64,000 bases of DNA from CAZGKW01 sp964526295 (GTDB lineage Bacteria; Planctomycetota; Phycisphaerae; FEN-1346): positions 1 through 64,000 of the forward strand of contig CAZGKW010000006.1 of NCBI GenBank assembly GCA_964526295.1. The letters run 5' to 3'. Below, piece after piece: positions 46,732 through 55,688 of the stretch. The notes beneath the pieces were generated by a model that was not told the origin of the DNA, made no database searches, and saw only the letters and a program-made list of their open reading frames with translations. The position numbers and the translations under genes were made by a program. The first letter of the stretch is position 1; each line of letters begins with the position of its first letter.

Positions 46732-47649
46732 ATGCCGAACCTTGCGGACGAGGCCCAGCCCGTCGGGCCGCCGCCCGGGCGGCGGCCCGAGCGCGTCGAG
46801 GTACGGCTCGATCAGGCCCTCGACCCGGAATACACGGCCATCAGCCCGCTGGCTGTCCTGGGCCTCATCATCTCGCTGTTCGGCCTGTGGGCCCCGGCGG
46901 CGATGGCCACCGGCTGGCTGGAAGCCCCTCCCGACCCGACCGACCTGATCATCAAGCTCGCCGTGGCCCTGGCGGCCCCGATGGCCGGACTCCTGACGAG
47001 CTCTGTGGCCCTGGTGAAGGTCCGCCGGTCCGAGGGCGTCCTGGCCGGCGAGGGTCTGGCCAAGGCGGGCATCCTCACCGGCGGGACCGTGGGCGGGCTT
47101 TCGGCCGTCTTCCTGGCCGTCCTGTACGTCGGGGTCCAGGACCGGCTGGGCGACCTCCGGGACCGGGCCTATGCAGTCACCGACGAGCTGCTGGCCGACG
47201 ACTACGAGGCCGTGTTCGACCGGATGCCGCCCCAGGTGCAGGCCCTGGTGGGAGGCAGGCCGGCCGTCCTGCGTCGGTACGTGTCGCCGGCGTTTGAGGG
47301 GGCCGGGCCGCTCCAGAAGCGTGAGCTGCTGGCGCTTCGGCTGTACGAGGACGAAGAGCGAGGGGTGATGGTCGCGCCCACTGAAGTGCGGATCGAGATG
47401 GCCCGGCGGATCCTGAGGCTTCGCCTCCGCTTCGAAGAGATGCCCGACGGGACGTGGGGCCTGGTGGGCCTTCGGCCGGAGGAGACGTTCGAGAGCCAGA
47501 CGAAATACGGCGACCTCTCGGGCCCGGCGCCGGGGCCGCCCCCGACTCCGTCGCCTCCTCAGCCGCCGCCTCCTGCCCCCCCGGGCGAGCCACAACCCCC
47601 CGCGCCGCCGGCCGAGCCGGGATCGTCCGTCCCGCCGGCGGCGCCCTGA
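46732..47649 (+). CDS. Membrane protein with proline-rich tail
   Basis: This 305-residue protein has about three membrane helices (roughly 35-125), a mixed alpha/beta domain (130-265) and a Pro-rich low-complexity C-terminus (about 270-305). The first half recalls DUF4190-type small membrane domains. The ATG at 46732 is chosen because GGAGG lies ten bases upstream (46717-46721); ATG 46714 has no such site. Function unknown. It converges with murA. Confidence 0.55.
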   Translation: MPNLADEAQPVGPPPGRRPERVEVRLDQALDPEYTAISPLAVLGLIISLFGLWAPAAMATGWLEAPPDPTDLIIKLAVALAAPMAGLLTSSVALVKVRRSEGVLAGEGLAKAGILTGGTVGGLSAVFLAVLYVGVQDRLGDLRDRAYAVTDELLADDYEAVFDRMPPQVQALVGGRPAVLRRYVSPAFEGAGPLQKRELLALRLYEDEERGVMVAPTEVRIEMARRILRLRLRFEEMPDGTWGLVGLRPEETFESQTKYGDLSGPAPGPPPTPSPPQPPPPAPPGEPQPPAPPAEPGSSVPPAAP

Positions 47650-47688
47650 GACCGGCGTTCTCCGGTTCGGCTGTCCGTCGCGGCCCCT

Positions 47689-48969
47689 TTACTCGCCGTT
47701 CCGCTCGTCGACCATCCGACTGACGTCGGCGCCGAGGGCCGCCAGCTTGGCCTCAAGCCGCTCGTAGCCGCGGTCGAGGTGGTAGATCCGCCGGACGGTC
47801 GTCTTGGCATCCGCCACGAGCCCGGCGACGACCAGGGCCGCCGAGGCCCGCAGGTCGCTGGCCATCACGGGCGCCCCGGAGAGCCGGTCCACGCCGTGGA
47901 CCACGCAGACGTTGCCCTCCTTGCGGACGTCGGCCCGCATGCGGCTGAGCTCGGCCACGTGGAGGAACCGGTCGGGGAACACCTTCTCGATGATGATGCT
48001 GTTGCCGTCGGCCCGCGAGAGCAGGGCCATCATCTGGGCCTGGAGGTCGGTGGGAAACCCGGGGAACGGAAGGGTCGTGATGTCGGCGTTGCACAGGGCG
48101 CCGTCGGCCCGCACGCGGACGCCCCGGTCGATGCGTTCGACCTCGACGCCCATCCGCTGGAGGACGTCGATCACGGCAAAGAGGTCCTCCCAACGCGCCC
48201 CCTCGACCCTTACGTCGCCGCCGGTCGCGGCCGCTGCGATCAGGAAGGTGCCCGCCTCGATCCGGTCCGGACCGACCGGATGTTCGACGCCCTGGAGTCG
48301 GTCGACGCCCTCGACGGTCAGCCGGGGCGAACCGATGCCGCTGATGCGGGCCCCCATCGCGTTCAGGACCCGAGCCAGCTCCTGGACCTCCGGCTCGCAC
48401 GCAGCGCAGTCGATGATCGTCCGCCCCTCGGCCAGCACCGCCGCCATCAGCACGTTCTCCGTGCCCGTGACGGTCGACCCGAACGGCCCCCCGAGGTACA
48501 TCTCGGTCCCCCGCAGGCGGCCGGCGGAGCCGAAGATGTACCCCCCCTCGACGTGGACCTCGGCCCCGAGGGACCGGAGGCCCCGGAGGTGGATGTCGAC
48601 CGGCCGGTCGCCTATCACGCACCCGCCGGGCAGGCTGACCTCGGCCCGGCGGCGTTTCGCAAGCAGCGGGCCAAGCACGCAGATGCCCGCCCGCATCGTC
48701 CGCATGATGTCGTACGGGGCCCGGACCGGGTCGGCGTCGGCGGCGTCGAGGACGAGGTCGCCGCCGGCCTCCCGCTCGACGCGGACGCCCAGCTTCTCCA
48801 GCAGCCGGCCCATGGTCCGCACGTCTGCCAGGTCGGGCACGTTCTTCAGCCGCATCGGCGAGTCGGCCAGGATGGCCGCGGCCATGAGCGGCAAGGCGGC
48901 GTTCTTCGACCCCCCGGCCCGGACGGTCCCCTCCAAGCAAGTTCCCCCGACAATCTCGAACTTATCCAT
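47689..48969 (-). CDS. murA: UDP-N-acetylglucosamine 1-carboxyvinyltransferase
   Basis: This 426-residue enzyme catalyses the first committed step of peptidoglycan synthesis, adding enolpyruvate from PEP to UDP-GlcNAc. Key residues are Lys22-Asn23 in RAGGSKNAAL and the catalytic Cys117 in VSLPGGCVIGDRPVD (equivalent to E. coli Cys115). The base Asp lies in FPGFPTDLQAQMMAL. The presence of Cys rather than Asp predicts fosfomycin sensitivity at the target. It is the last gene of a prfA-prmC-murA run, and supports a peptidoglycan wall in this organism. Confidence 0.95.
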   Translation of the reverse strand: MDKFEIVGGTCLEGTVRAGGSKNAALPLMAAAILADSPMRLKNVPDLADVRTMGRLLEKLGVRVEREAGGDLVLDAADADPVRAPYDIMRTMRAGICVLGPLLAKRRRAEVSLPGGCVIGDRPVDIHLRGLRSLGAEVHVEGGYIFGSAGRLRGTEMYLGGPFGSTVTGTENVLMAAVLAEGRTIIDCAACEPEVQELARVLNAMGARISGIGSPRLTVEGVDRLQGVEHPVGPDRIEAGTFLIAAAATGGDVRVEGARWEDLFAVIDVLQRMGVEVERIDRGVRVRADGALCNADITTLPFPGFPTDLQAQMMALLSRADGNSIIIEKVFPDRFLHVAELSRMRADVRKEGNVCVVHGVDRLSGAPVMASDLRASAALVVAGLVADAKTTVRRIYHLDRGYERLEAKLAALGADVSRMVDERNGE

Positions 48970-49041
48970 GCCTCTGCCCTTACACTTCCTGGGTCCTCTC
49001 CCCTCTTGGCGCGTCCTTCGCCCAGGCGGGCGGGGAGTCCC

Positions 49042-49977
49042 TCAGGCCCGGCGGGCCCAAAGGAGCCGATCGAGGCCGGCGTAGTCCTTGCGGATGGCCG
49101 GCCCCGCCAGGTCGCGGGAGTCCCGGGCGAAGTCCAGTGCCGCCGGTCCCTGCCCCGCTCCGATCTCCACCAGCAGCCGCCCGCCCGGCCGAAGGTAGGC
49201 CCCCGCCCCCCGGACGATCCGCTCGATGACCTCCGTGCCGTCCGGCCCGGCGACCAGGGCCTCGCGGGGCTCGTGGTCGCGGACCTCCGGCGCCAGGTCC
49301 GCCCACTCCCGCTCCGACACGTACGGCGGGTTCGCGACGAGCCAGCCGGCCGGGTCGGCGTCGGCCGCGTCGAGGGCGGCGTACAGGTCGCCCTCCAGCC
49401 ACGTGATGCGGTCGGCCACCCCGTGGGCCTCGGCGTTCTCCTTCGCCACCGCCAGGGCCTCGCCCGAGACGTCCGTCGCCGTGACGCTCGCGCCCGGCAG
49501 GCGGACGGCCAGGCTCACGGCAACGCATCCGCAGCCCGTGCAGAGCTCGATGATCCGGCACCCGTCGGTCGGGGCCGCCGGCGTTGCGGCGTCCGCCTGC
49601 TCGTCCTGGAGCGTCGGCTCCCGGCCGGCCTTCGACTCTCGCAGCACCTCCTCGACCAGCAGCTCGGTCTCCGGCCGCGGGATGAGGCACGCGGGCGTCA
49701 CCTTCATCTCCAGCGACAGGAAATCGCACCGGCCCACGAGGTACCGGGTCGGCTCGCGGTCGGCCCGGCGCCGGACCAGGTCGCGAAGCGCCTCGCGGGC
49801 CGGCGCATCGACCGGCTGCTCGTACCGCAGGTACAGGTCGATCCGCTCGATGCCCAGGACGTGGGCCAGCAGCAGCTCGGCCTCCAGGCGAGGCTGCTCG
49901 ATGCCCTTCGACTCGAAGAACCCGCGCATCCACTCGATGAGCCGGCCGACCGTCCAGGCTGGAGCGTCTTCGGACAT
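49042..49977 (-). CDS. prmC: Release-factor glutamine methyltransferase
   Basis: This 311-residue SAM-dependent methyltransferase methylates the glutamine of the GGQ motif in release factors. The N-terminal helical domain is followed by PRPETELLVEEVL, the SAM-binding ELCTGCGCVAVSLA and the substrate-binding NPPYVSERE. An insertion of about 20 residues (GREPTLQDEQADAATPAAPT) sits just before the SAM-binding strand. Start ATG 49977 follows prfA by 78 bp, the classical pairing of enzyme and substrate. Confidence 0.92.
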   Translation of the reverse strand: MSEDAPAWTVGRLIEWMRGFFESKGIEQPRLEAELLLAHVLGIERIDLYLRYEQPVDAPAREALRDLVRRRADREPTRYLVGRCDFLSLEMKVTPACLIPRPETELLVEEVLRESKAGREPTLQDEQADAATPAAPTDGCRIIELCTGCGCVAVSLAVRLPGASVTATDVSGEALAVAKENAEAHGVADRITWLEGDLYAALDAADADPAGWLVANPPYVSEREWADLAPEVRDHEPREALVAGPDGTEVIERIVRGAGAYLRPGGRLLVEIGAGQGPAALDFARDSRDLAGPAIRKDYAGLDRLLWARRA

Positions 49978-50055
49978 GGCAGTCGCACAGCGGGTCAGGA
50001 CCAAGCGGTCGGGGCTGCCCCCTTCTACACCAAGAGGGGGCCGTCCGCAAGCCCC

Positions 50056-51180
50056 TTAAGCGGAGCCGGTGGCGAGGTTGAGGCCCTCGAGCTTCTCCCG
50101 GCGGTCGCTCTCCAGGAGGGCGTCGACGAGATCGTCGAGGCGTCCCTGCATCACCTGGTCGAGGTTGTAGGCGGTGTAGCCGATGCGGTGGTCGGTGATT
50201 CGGTTCTGGGGGAAATTGTAGGTCCGGACCCGCTGGCTTCGGTCGCCGGAGCCGATCTTCGACTTGCGGTCGGCGGCCCGCTCGGCCCGCTTCTTCGATT
50301 CGTAGTGGTCGTAGACGCGGGCGGTCAGGATTCGCAGGGCTTTCTCCCGGTTGCGGTGCTGGCTCTTCTCGTCCTGCATATGGACGATGATGCCGGTCGG
50401 CTTGTGCCGCATCCGGACGGCCGAGGTGACCTTGTTGACGTTCTGGCCCCCGGGCCCGCTGGAGCGCATCGTCTCGACCTCCAGGTCCTCCTCGCGGATG
50501 CGGATGTCGAGGGCCTCCGGCTCGGGCATGACGGCGACGGTGGCGGCAGAGGTGTGGATGCGGCCTTGGGCCTCGGTTTCCGGGACCCGCTGGACCCGGT
50601 GCCCGCCCGACTCGAACTGGAGCCGGCGGAACGCGTCCGGCCCCTGGACGCCGAAAACCACCTCCTTGAAGCCCCCCAGGTCGGTGGGGCTGGCGCTGAT
50701 CGGCTCGTGCTTCCAGCCCTGGGCGTCGGCGTAGCGGACGTACATCTCATAGAGGTCGCGTGCGAACAGGGCGGCCTCGTCGCCGCCGGTGCCGGCCCGG
50801 ATCTCCAGAATGACCCGCGTGGCGTCCGTGCCCTCCTGGCGTTCCAGGATTCGCTCCTGGATCTGGGCGAGCAGCTCGGCCTCTCGCTCGCGCTGGAGGC
50901 CGATCTCGGTCTCGGCCAAGGCCCGCATCTCGGGGTCGTCGTCTTCGCCGGCGAGGATCTCCTCGGCCTCGCGGCGAGCCTCGCGAGCGGACCGCCATCG
51001 CCGGTACGGGTCGACCACGTGCATCAGCCTGCCCCGCTCCTGCATCAGGGCGGCCAGGCGCCCCGGTTCGCGGGCCACGTCAGGCGAGGCGACCAGGCGG
51101 TCGATCTCCTCGACGCGGGCGTCGAGGTCGGCCAGCCGCCCCTCGATGGCCTCGGCCACGTTGGTTTCGGTCTCGCTCAT
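50056..51180 (-). CDS. prfA: Peptide chain release factor 1
   Basis: This 374-residue factor reads UAA/UAG stop codons and releases the finished peptide. The catalytic GGQ is in SSGPGGQNVNK, the preceding domain has EIRAGTGGDEAALFARDL, and the C-terminus has DRSQRVRTYNFPQNRITDHR. Its length matches RF1 and it lacks the RF2 frameshift site. ATG 51180 starts MSETETN. It leads the prfA-prmC-murA group. Confidence 0.94.
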   Translation of the reverse strand: MSETETNVAEAIEGRLADLDARVEEIDRLVASPDVAREPGRLAALMQERGRLMHVVDPYRRWRSAREARREAEEILAGEDDDPEMRALAETEIGLQREREAELLAQIQERILERQEGTDATRVILEIRAGTGGDEAALFARDLYEMYVRYADAQGWKHEPISASPTDLGGFKEVVFGVQGPDAFRRLQFESGGHRVQRVPETEAQGRIHTSAATVAVMPEPEALDIRIREEDLEVETMRSSGPGGQNVNKVTSAVRMRHKPTGIIVHMQDEKSQHRNREKALRILTARVYDHYESKKRAERAADRKSKIGSGDRSQRVRTYNFPQNRITDHRIGYTAYNLDQVMQGRLDDLVDALLESDRREKLEGLNLATGSA

Positions 51181-51276
51181 CGTCTTCGCTCGAGAATGGC
51201 CCGCGGACGGGCCCCCGGCCCGCCCTGCGGTAGCATCATAGGCATCTGACGGCAATTCGCAAGGCCCGCCGGCCGC

Positions 51277-51621
51277 TCAGCAGGTCAGGTGGAACCCCGC
51301 AGCCACCCGCCGGCCCGAGGCGGCCAGCTCGTTGTAATGCTCGGCCGCCCGGGCCGTCTTCTCGGCCACCAACTCGATGCCGGCCTCCTCGACGGCCTGC
51401 CGGGTCTGGCGGGGCACCCGCATGACGCCGTGGGCCCCAGTGCCGATGACGAGCACCTCCGGCTCGGCCTCGAAGACGTCCTCCAGGTCGGCGGGAGCGA
51501 GGCGGTGGCCCTCGTCGCGCCACCAGTTCGCCCGAACCCGGTCCGGCAGCAGGACCAGGTCCTTCTCGTAGGCCTGCCCGTCCACGGTCATGTGGCCGAA
51601 CGCATAGTCGTCGATGTGCAT
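51277..51621 (-). CDS. Mth938-like domain protein
   Basis: This 114-residue protein matches the Mth938/DUF498 fold. It starts MHIDDYAFGHMTVDGQAYEK, then has LLPDRVRANWWRDEGHRL and the conserved EVLVIGTGAHGVMRVP loop. Human relatives (AAMDC, NDUFAF3) have adaptor or assembly roles; the bacterial role is unclear. It is transcribed divergently from nth across a symmetrical pair of TATAAT boxes. Confidence 0.8.
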   Translation of the reverse strand: MHIDDYAFGHMTVDGQAYEKDLVLLPDRVRANWWRDEGHRLAPADLEDVFEAEPEVLVIGTGAHGVMRVPRQTRQAVEEAGIELVAEKTARAAEHYNELAASGRRVAAGFHLTC

Positions 51622-51654
51622 GGGGCCTCCTCGCGCCGATTCTCTCGCCTTTCT

Positions 51655-51681
51655 ATTATACCGCCGCGGGCGCGGTATAAT
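51655..51681. promoter_or_regulatory. Symmetrical divergent -10 boxes
   Basis: ATTATACCGC (51655-51664) and GCGGTATAAT (51672-51681) form a perfect 10-bp inverted repeat with a 7-base centre. Each arm ends in a consensus TATAAT, one facing nth and one facing the Mth938-like gene. Clear -35 boxes were not identified for either direction. Confidence 0.55.
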
Positions 51682-51710
51682 GGGCGGCGATCGGCGGAAA
51701 GGAGCGGACC

Positions 51711-52388
51711 GTGGCCGAGGAACCCCAGGCGGACCAGAAAAAGCGGACGAAGAAGATCTACGAGCGGCTGAAGAAGGAGTACCCCGATGCCGAGTGCGCC
51801 CTCGACTGGTCCACCCCGTTCGAGCTGCTCGTGGCGGCCATCCTGTCGGCCCAGTGCACCGACGCCAAGGTGAACCAGGTGACGGCGGACCTGTTCAAGG
51901 AGGCCCACACGCCCGAGGACTTCGCCGACATGCACCAGCAGACGCTCCAGGCCAGGGTCCGTCCCACGGGTTTCTACCGCAACAAGGCGAAAAACATCCA
52001 AGCGATGAGCGAAGCCCTGCTGGAGAAACACGACGGCGAAGTGCCGGACGACATGGACGCCCTCGTCGAGCTGCCGGGCGTGGCCCGCAAGACGGCCAAC
52101 CTGGTCCGCGAGACGGCCTTCGGCAAGCCCGGCATCATCACCGACACGCACGTTATCCGCCTGTCGCAGCGGCTGGGGCTGACGGAGAACGAGGACCCGG
52201 TCAAGATCGAGTTCGACCTCCAGGGCCTCTTGCATCACAACTCGTGGGGCAAGTTCAGTCACGTCCTGGTCTTCCACGGCCGACGGGTCTGCACGGCCAA
52301 GAAGCCCGCCTGCGACGAATGCGTCGCCGCCGACCTGTGCCCGTCGGCGTTCGATTTCCCGCACTTCGGCAAGGGGGGCAAGGGCTGA
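51711..52388 (+). CDS. nth: Endonuclease III
   Basis: This 225-residue base-excision-repair glycosylase/AP-lyase removes oxidised pyrimidines. The helix-hairpin-helix LPGVARKTANLV includes the catalytic Lys, and the catalytic Asp lies in IITDTHVIRLSQRLG. The C-terminal iron-sulfur loop has Cys-x6-Cys-x2-Cys-x5-Cys (VCTAKKPACDECVAADLC). GTG 51711 has AAAGGAG upstream. Its stop overlaps the following ATG by one base (TGATG). Confidence 0.94.
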   Translation: MAEEPQADQKKRTKKIYERLKKEYPDAECALDWSTPFELLVAAILSAQCTDAKVNQVTADLFKEAHTPEDFADMHQQTLQARVRPTGFYRNKAKNIQAMSEALLEKHDGEVPDDMDALVELPGVARKTANLVRETAFGKPGIITDTHVIRLSQRLGLTENEDPVKIEFDLQGLLHHNSWGKFSHVLVFHGRRVCTAKKPACDECVAADLCPSAFDFPHFGKGGKG

Positions 52389-53218
52389 TGGATGCCGGGC
52401 GGGCGCTCGTCGCGGCGTGCCTGACGGCGGCGGCCATTGCAGCTCCGGGAGGATGCCGCCGCGAGACCGCCCCGCCGGCCCCGGTCGTCCCTTCCCAGGC
52501 GGGCCTCGTCGAGCCGCGCCCTTGGCCTGCGAAGGAGGCCGACACCCGGGCCGTCGAGTGCCTCGAGCTCGCCGGGCAGGACGGCGCCGGCTGGAAGCTG
52601 TGTCAGGTCTCGGCCGGCGACCGCCACGCCGTCGTCTCCAGCCGGCGGGAGGGCGGCGAGTGGTCGCCGCGGATGGAGATCGCCCTGCTGACGGCCCCGC
52701 CGACGCCCGGCCACGCCGCTGCGGCCCTGGATGCCGACGGCTGGCCCGTCTACGTCTGGACCGACGCCGCCGAGACGCCCGGCGAGCAGGCGTTCTTCGC
52801 CACGCATCGGACCGGCGACGGCTGGACCCGGCCGCTTGTTCTCGACCGCACGGCGAGCCGCGACTTCGTCTTTCCGGCCGCCTGCACCGGCCCGGACGGA
52901 ACGGTTCACGTCATCTATACGCGTCGCCTGGACCCGCCGGAGGAGTACGCCACCGGGCTGTTCCCGACCGAGGGTCAGTTCCCGCAGAAGCTGTTCCACG
53001 TGTTCTTCGACGGCGATCGGTGGAGTCGCCCGAAGCCGACGACCGGCCGCGGCCGGTTCGACGTCGGGCGGCCCCAGATAGGCCTCGACGCCGACGGGAA
53101 GGTCCGCGTCGTGGCCGAAATCACGACCTACCCGCGGGTCGGCGACCGGCAGCACTTCCCAGGGACGCAGGCGTGGGACGGCAAGACGTGGTCGGAGTTC
53201 GAGCGATTCCGGCCGTAG
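52388..53218 (+). CDS. Putative lipoprotein with BNR/beta-propeller-like repeats
   Basis: This 276-residue protein has an export signal ending in APGGC (possible lipobox, Cys about 23). Repeated strands follow, of the type DGWPVYVWTDAAETPGEQ, DGTVHVIYTRRLDPPEE and DGKVRVVAEITTYPRVGD, which look like propeller blades. It is coupled to nth by a TGATG overlap, but no functional link is obvious. Family unknown. Confidence 0.6.
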   Translation: MDAGRALVAACLTAAAIAAPGGCRRETAPPAPVVPSQAGLVEPRPWPAKEADTRAVECLELAGQDGAGWKLCQVSAGDRHAVVSSRREGGEWSPRMEIALLTAPPTPGHAAAALDADGWPVYVWTDAAETPGEQAFFATHRTGDGWTRPLVLDRTASRDFVFPAACTGPDGTVHVIYTRRLDPPEEYATGLFPTEGQFPQKLFHVFFDGDRWSRPKPTTGRGRFDVGRPQIGLDADGKVRVVAEITTYPRVGDRQHFPGTQAWDGKTWSEFERFRP

Positions 53219-53240
53219 CCGGCCGCGCGGCACGACCGTC

Positions 53241-54047
53241 TCATTCGCCGATGGCCCGCCGGGCGAGCGCGGCGCACCGGTCGAGCCCTTCAAGCTGGTC
53301 TCCCGGTCCCTCGAACTCGATCGAGACCGGGCCGTCGAAGCCGCCCTCGCGGTACAAAGCAACGATCGCCGGGATGTCGAACGAAGCCTCTTCGCCGTCG
53401 GCGTCGAAATCGAGCATCTTGAGGTGGGCCATCGCCATGGGGGGGACCATCGCCCGCAGGCCCGCCCGGCGGACCTCCGGGGGGAAGTTGCCGTTGTCCG
53501 GGCAGGCCCGGAAGGCCTCGTCGTCGACACCGTCGAAGATCCGCCCGATCATCGCCGGGTCCGACGACAGGCCGCCGTGGTTCTCCATGAGGAGGAGCAG
53601 GCCGGCCCCCCTGACCGCCGGAAGCAGTTCGCGGTAGCCGGCCACGACGGCCCGGAACGTCTCCTCGTCGCTCCGCCCGTCGGCCCCGGCCGTGTTGACG
53701 CGGATGGCCCGGCTCCCGAGCGCCGCCGCCGCCCCGACCCACCGGCGGAGCGTGGCCTGGTTCTCCTGGCGGGCCGCCGGGTCGGCCGCGCCGACCTTGC
53801 CGTGGTCGCAGGCCAGGTTGACGACGTCGAGGCCCGCCTCGCGGGCCTGGACGGCCAAGTCGGCCAGATAAGCCGGATCGCCCGATTCCAGGAGGTGGCC
53901 GCTCCAGAGCTCGACCCCGCCGACGCCGAAGCGGTCACGGCAGAGGTCGAAGAACCCCGGCAGGTCGAGGCGGCCGGGCGTCTCGATGCCGCGGGTGTTC
54001 GGCAGCTCCCGGTGGACGCTCCACGTCGAGATCGCGAGCTGCATCAT
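53241..54047 (-). CDS. Sugar phosphate isomerase/epimerase-like TIM barrel
   Basis: This 268-residue protein of the xylose-isomerase-like (AP endonuclease 2) superfamily shows the pattern LAISTWSVHRELP at strand 1. GVELWSGH, VVNLACDH, IRVNTAGADG, LLMENHGG (metal-binding Glu), ACPDNGNFP, MAHLKMLDFD and VSIEFEGPG follow. These supply the Glu/Asp/His metal set on a TIM barrel. Planctomycetes carry many such enzymes for sugar or inositol metabolism. The substrate is unknown. It converges with the lipoprotein gene. Confidence 0.75.
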   Translation of the reverse strand: MMQLAISTWSVHRELPNTRGIETPGRLDLPGFFDLCRDRFGVGGVELWSGHLLESGDPAYLADLAVQAREAGLDVVNLACDHGKVGAADPAARQENQATLRRWVGAAAALGSRAIRVNTAGADGRSDEETFRAVVAGYRELLPAVRGAGLLLLMENHGGLSSDPAMIGRIFDGVDDEAFRACPDNGNFPPEVRRAGLRAMVPPMAMAHLKMLDFDADGEEASFDIPAIVALYREGGFDGPVSIEFEGPGDQLEGLDRCAALARRAIGE

Positions 54048-54172
54048 CCAGGTCCCCTGCCCCCCCCCGGACTCAGGACGCCACGGCAACCGATGGTAGG
54101 GGCGGCGCCGACGGCGTCAACGAAAACGTCCCCCGACGAACGGGCAAGGGGCGGCCCCGCTCGATCACCGAG

Positions 54173-54200
54173 TTGACAGGGGCCGCGGGCCGGGTATAAT
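54173..54200 (+). promoter_or_regulatory. Consensus promoter of tRNA-Ala
   Basis: TTGACA (54173-54178) and TATAAT (54195-54200) have 16-bp spacing, a full consensus match 30 bp upstream of the tRNA. Transcription would start near 54207. Confidence 0.88.
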
Positions 54201-54229
54201 CTGCACGTCGGCCACCGGGCCGATCGACT

Positions 54230-54305
<76 letters not shown>

Positions 54306-54312
54306 GTCCTTG

Positions 54313-54350
54313 AAACGGGGGAGACCGGCCGGTCTTCCCCGTTTTCTTTT
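54313..54350 (+). terminator. Strong terminator after tRNA-Ala
   Basis: The stem AAACGGGG (54313-54320) pairs with CCCCGTTT (54337-54344), capped by the inner palindrome GACCGGCCGGTC and followed by TTCTTTT. Confidence 0.8.
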
Positions 54351-54365
54351 CGCGGGAGTCCTGCC

Positions 54366-55613
54366 ATGCGCGGCCCTTCCGGGCGATTCCTGGCGGCCAT
54401 CTGGACGCTGCTACTCGCGCACCTCTGTGGCCGCGCCGCCTGCGCCGAGGACTGGCCCCAGTGGCGGGGCATCCACCGCGACGGGCGGTCCGCCGAGACC
54501 GGCCTCCTGAAGACCTGGCCCGAGGGCGGACCGCCGCTCGAGTGGGCCGTCTCGGGGCTGGGCAGCGGATGGGGCTCCGCCGTCGTCGCCGAAGGCACGG
54601 TCTACGTGACCGGCATGGTCGACGAACACGATGTCCTGTTCGCGTTCGCAACGGACGGACGGCCGAAGTGGCAGCAGGCACTCGGGCCATCCTGGACGAA
54701 GAACTACCGCGGGGCCCGCTATCCGCCGACGATCGACGACGGGCGGGCGTACGTCCTGACGAGCGCGGGCCTGCTCGTCTGCCTCGACGCCGCAACCGGC
54801 GATCAACGCTGGTCGGTCTCCCTGCCGGAACGTTTCAAGCCGCCGGCGCCGAAGTGGGGCTGGGCCGAGGCCCCGCTGGTCCACGCGGGCAAGGTCATCT
54901 GCACGCCCGGCGCGCCGGGTGCCGCCTTGGCCGCACTCGACGCCGAGGACGGCCAGGCCGTCTGGACCACCGAAGGCCTCGACGACCGGGCCGCCTACGG
55001 ATCGGCGATCCTCATTCAGCGCGGGGGACTCGGCCTGGCCGTCGCCATGACCGGGAACCACGTCGTTGGCGTCGACGTCGCCTCCGGCCGTGTCGCATGG
55101 AAGCATCCCTATCAGAACGTCTACGCCGACCACCCCGTGACGCCCGTCCACTCCGGCGGCCTGATCTATGCCACGGGCGGGTACGGCACGGGCGGGCTGA
55201 TGCTCCGCCTCGCCCCGGACGGCCGAAGCGTTCGCCTCGGCTGGACCGACACGACGCTCGACTGCCTCCACAGCGGCGTCGTCCTCGTCGACGGGCACGT
55301 CTACGGCTCCGGCCACCGCAACGGCGGGTGGGTCTGCCTGGAGCTGGCAAGCGGCGAGGTGAAGCACGACGTTCACGGCACGCCCCGCGGGTCGGTCATC
55401 TGGGCCGACGGGATGCTCTACTGTTACGGGCAGCGCGGCGACGTGGCGCTCGTAAAGGCGACGCCCCCCATGCATGACATCGTGAGCCAGTTCAGGGTCA
55501 GGCGGGGCGAGGGGCGGCACTGGGCCCATCCCGCGCTCTCCGACGGCCGCCTCTACATCCGCCACGGCGACGCCCTGATGGCCTACGACGTCCGGGGCCC
55601 TCGTGCCGGCTGA
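54366..55613 (+). CDS. Exported PQQ-like beta-propeller protein
   Basis: This 415-residue protein has a signal peptide (about 1-26, cleavage near ACAED). It then has the planctomycete propeller start EDWPQWRGIHRDGRSAETGL. PQQ-like blades follow, for example TSAGLLVCLDAATGDQRWSV, ALAALDAEDGQAVWTTEG and VVGVDVASGRVAWKHPYQN. The family binds PQQ only in true dehydrogenases; here no catalytic Asp/Glu set is evident, so a scaffold or sugar-binding role is more likely. It follows the tRNA terminator. Confidence 0.75.
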   Translation: MRGPSGRFLAAIWTLLLAHLCGRAACAEDWPQWRGIHRDGRSAETGLLKTWPEGGPPLEWAVSGLGSGWGSAVVAEGTVYVTGMVDEHDVLFAFATDGRPKWQQALGPSWTKNYRGARYPPTIDDGRAYVLTSAGLLVCLDAATGDQRWSVSLPERFKPPAPKWGWAEAPLVHAGKVICTPGAPGAALAALDAEDGQAVWTTEGLDDRAAYGSAILIQRGGLGLAVAMTGNHVVGVDVASGRVAWKHPYQNVYADHPVTPVHSGGLIYATGGYGTGGLMLRLAPDGRSVRLGWTDTTLDCLHSGVVLVDGHVYGSGHRNGGWVCLELASGEVKHDVHGTPRGSVIWADGMLYCYGQRGDVALVKATPPMHDIVSQFRVRRGEGRHWAHPALSDGRLYIRHGDALMAYDVRGPRAG

Positions 55614-55635
55614 GGGGCCGCGCCCCAATACCCAA

Positions 55636-55674
55636 TCCCCTCACCCCGGCCCTCTCTCGCCAGGGGAGAGGGAG
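55636..55674. repeat. Dispersed intergenic repeat of the CCCTCACCCCGGCCCTCTC type
   Basis: A short hairpin (CCCTCTC 55650-55656 / GAGAGGG 55666-55672) lies within sequence that, translated, gives the familiar SPLAREGRGEG phrase seen as an intergenic repeat in many GC-rich genomes. It is non-coding. Confidence 0.55.
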
Positions 55675-55688
55675 TGCGATAGTCGCCG

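Noticed and set aside
47779..51249. Open frame of over 1,100 codons antisense to murA-prmC-prfA
   Set aside because: Shadow of three recognised genes; no motif or credible start.
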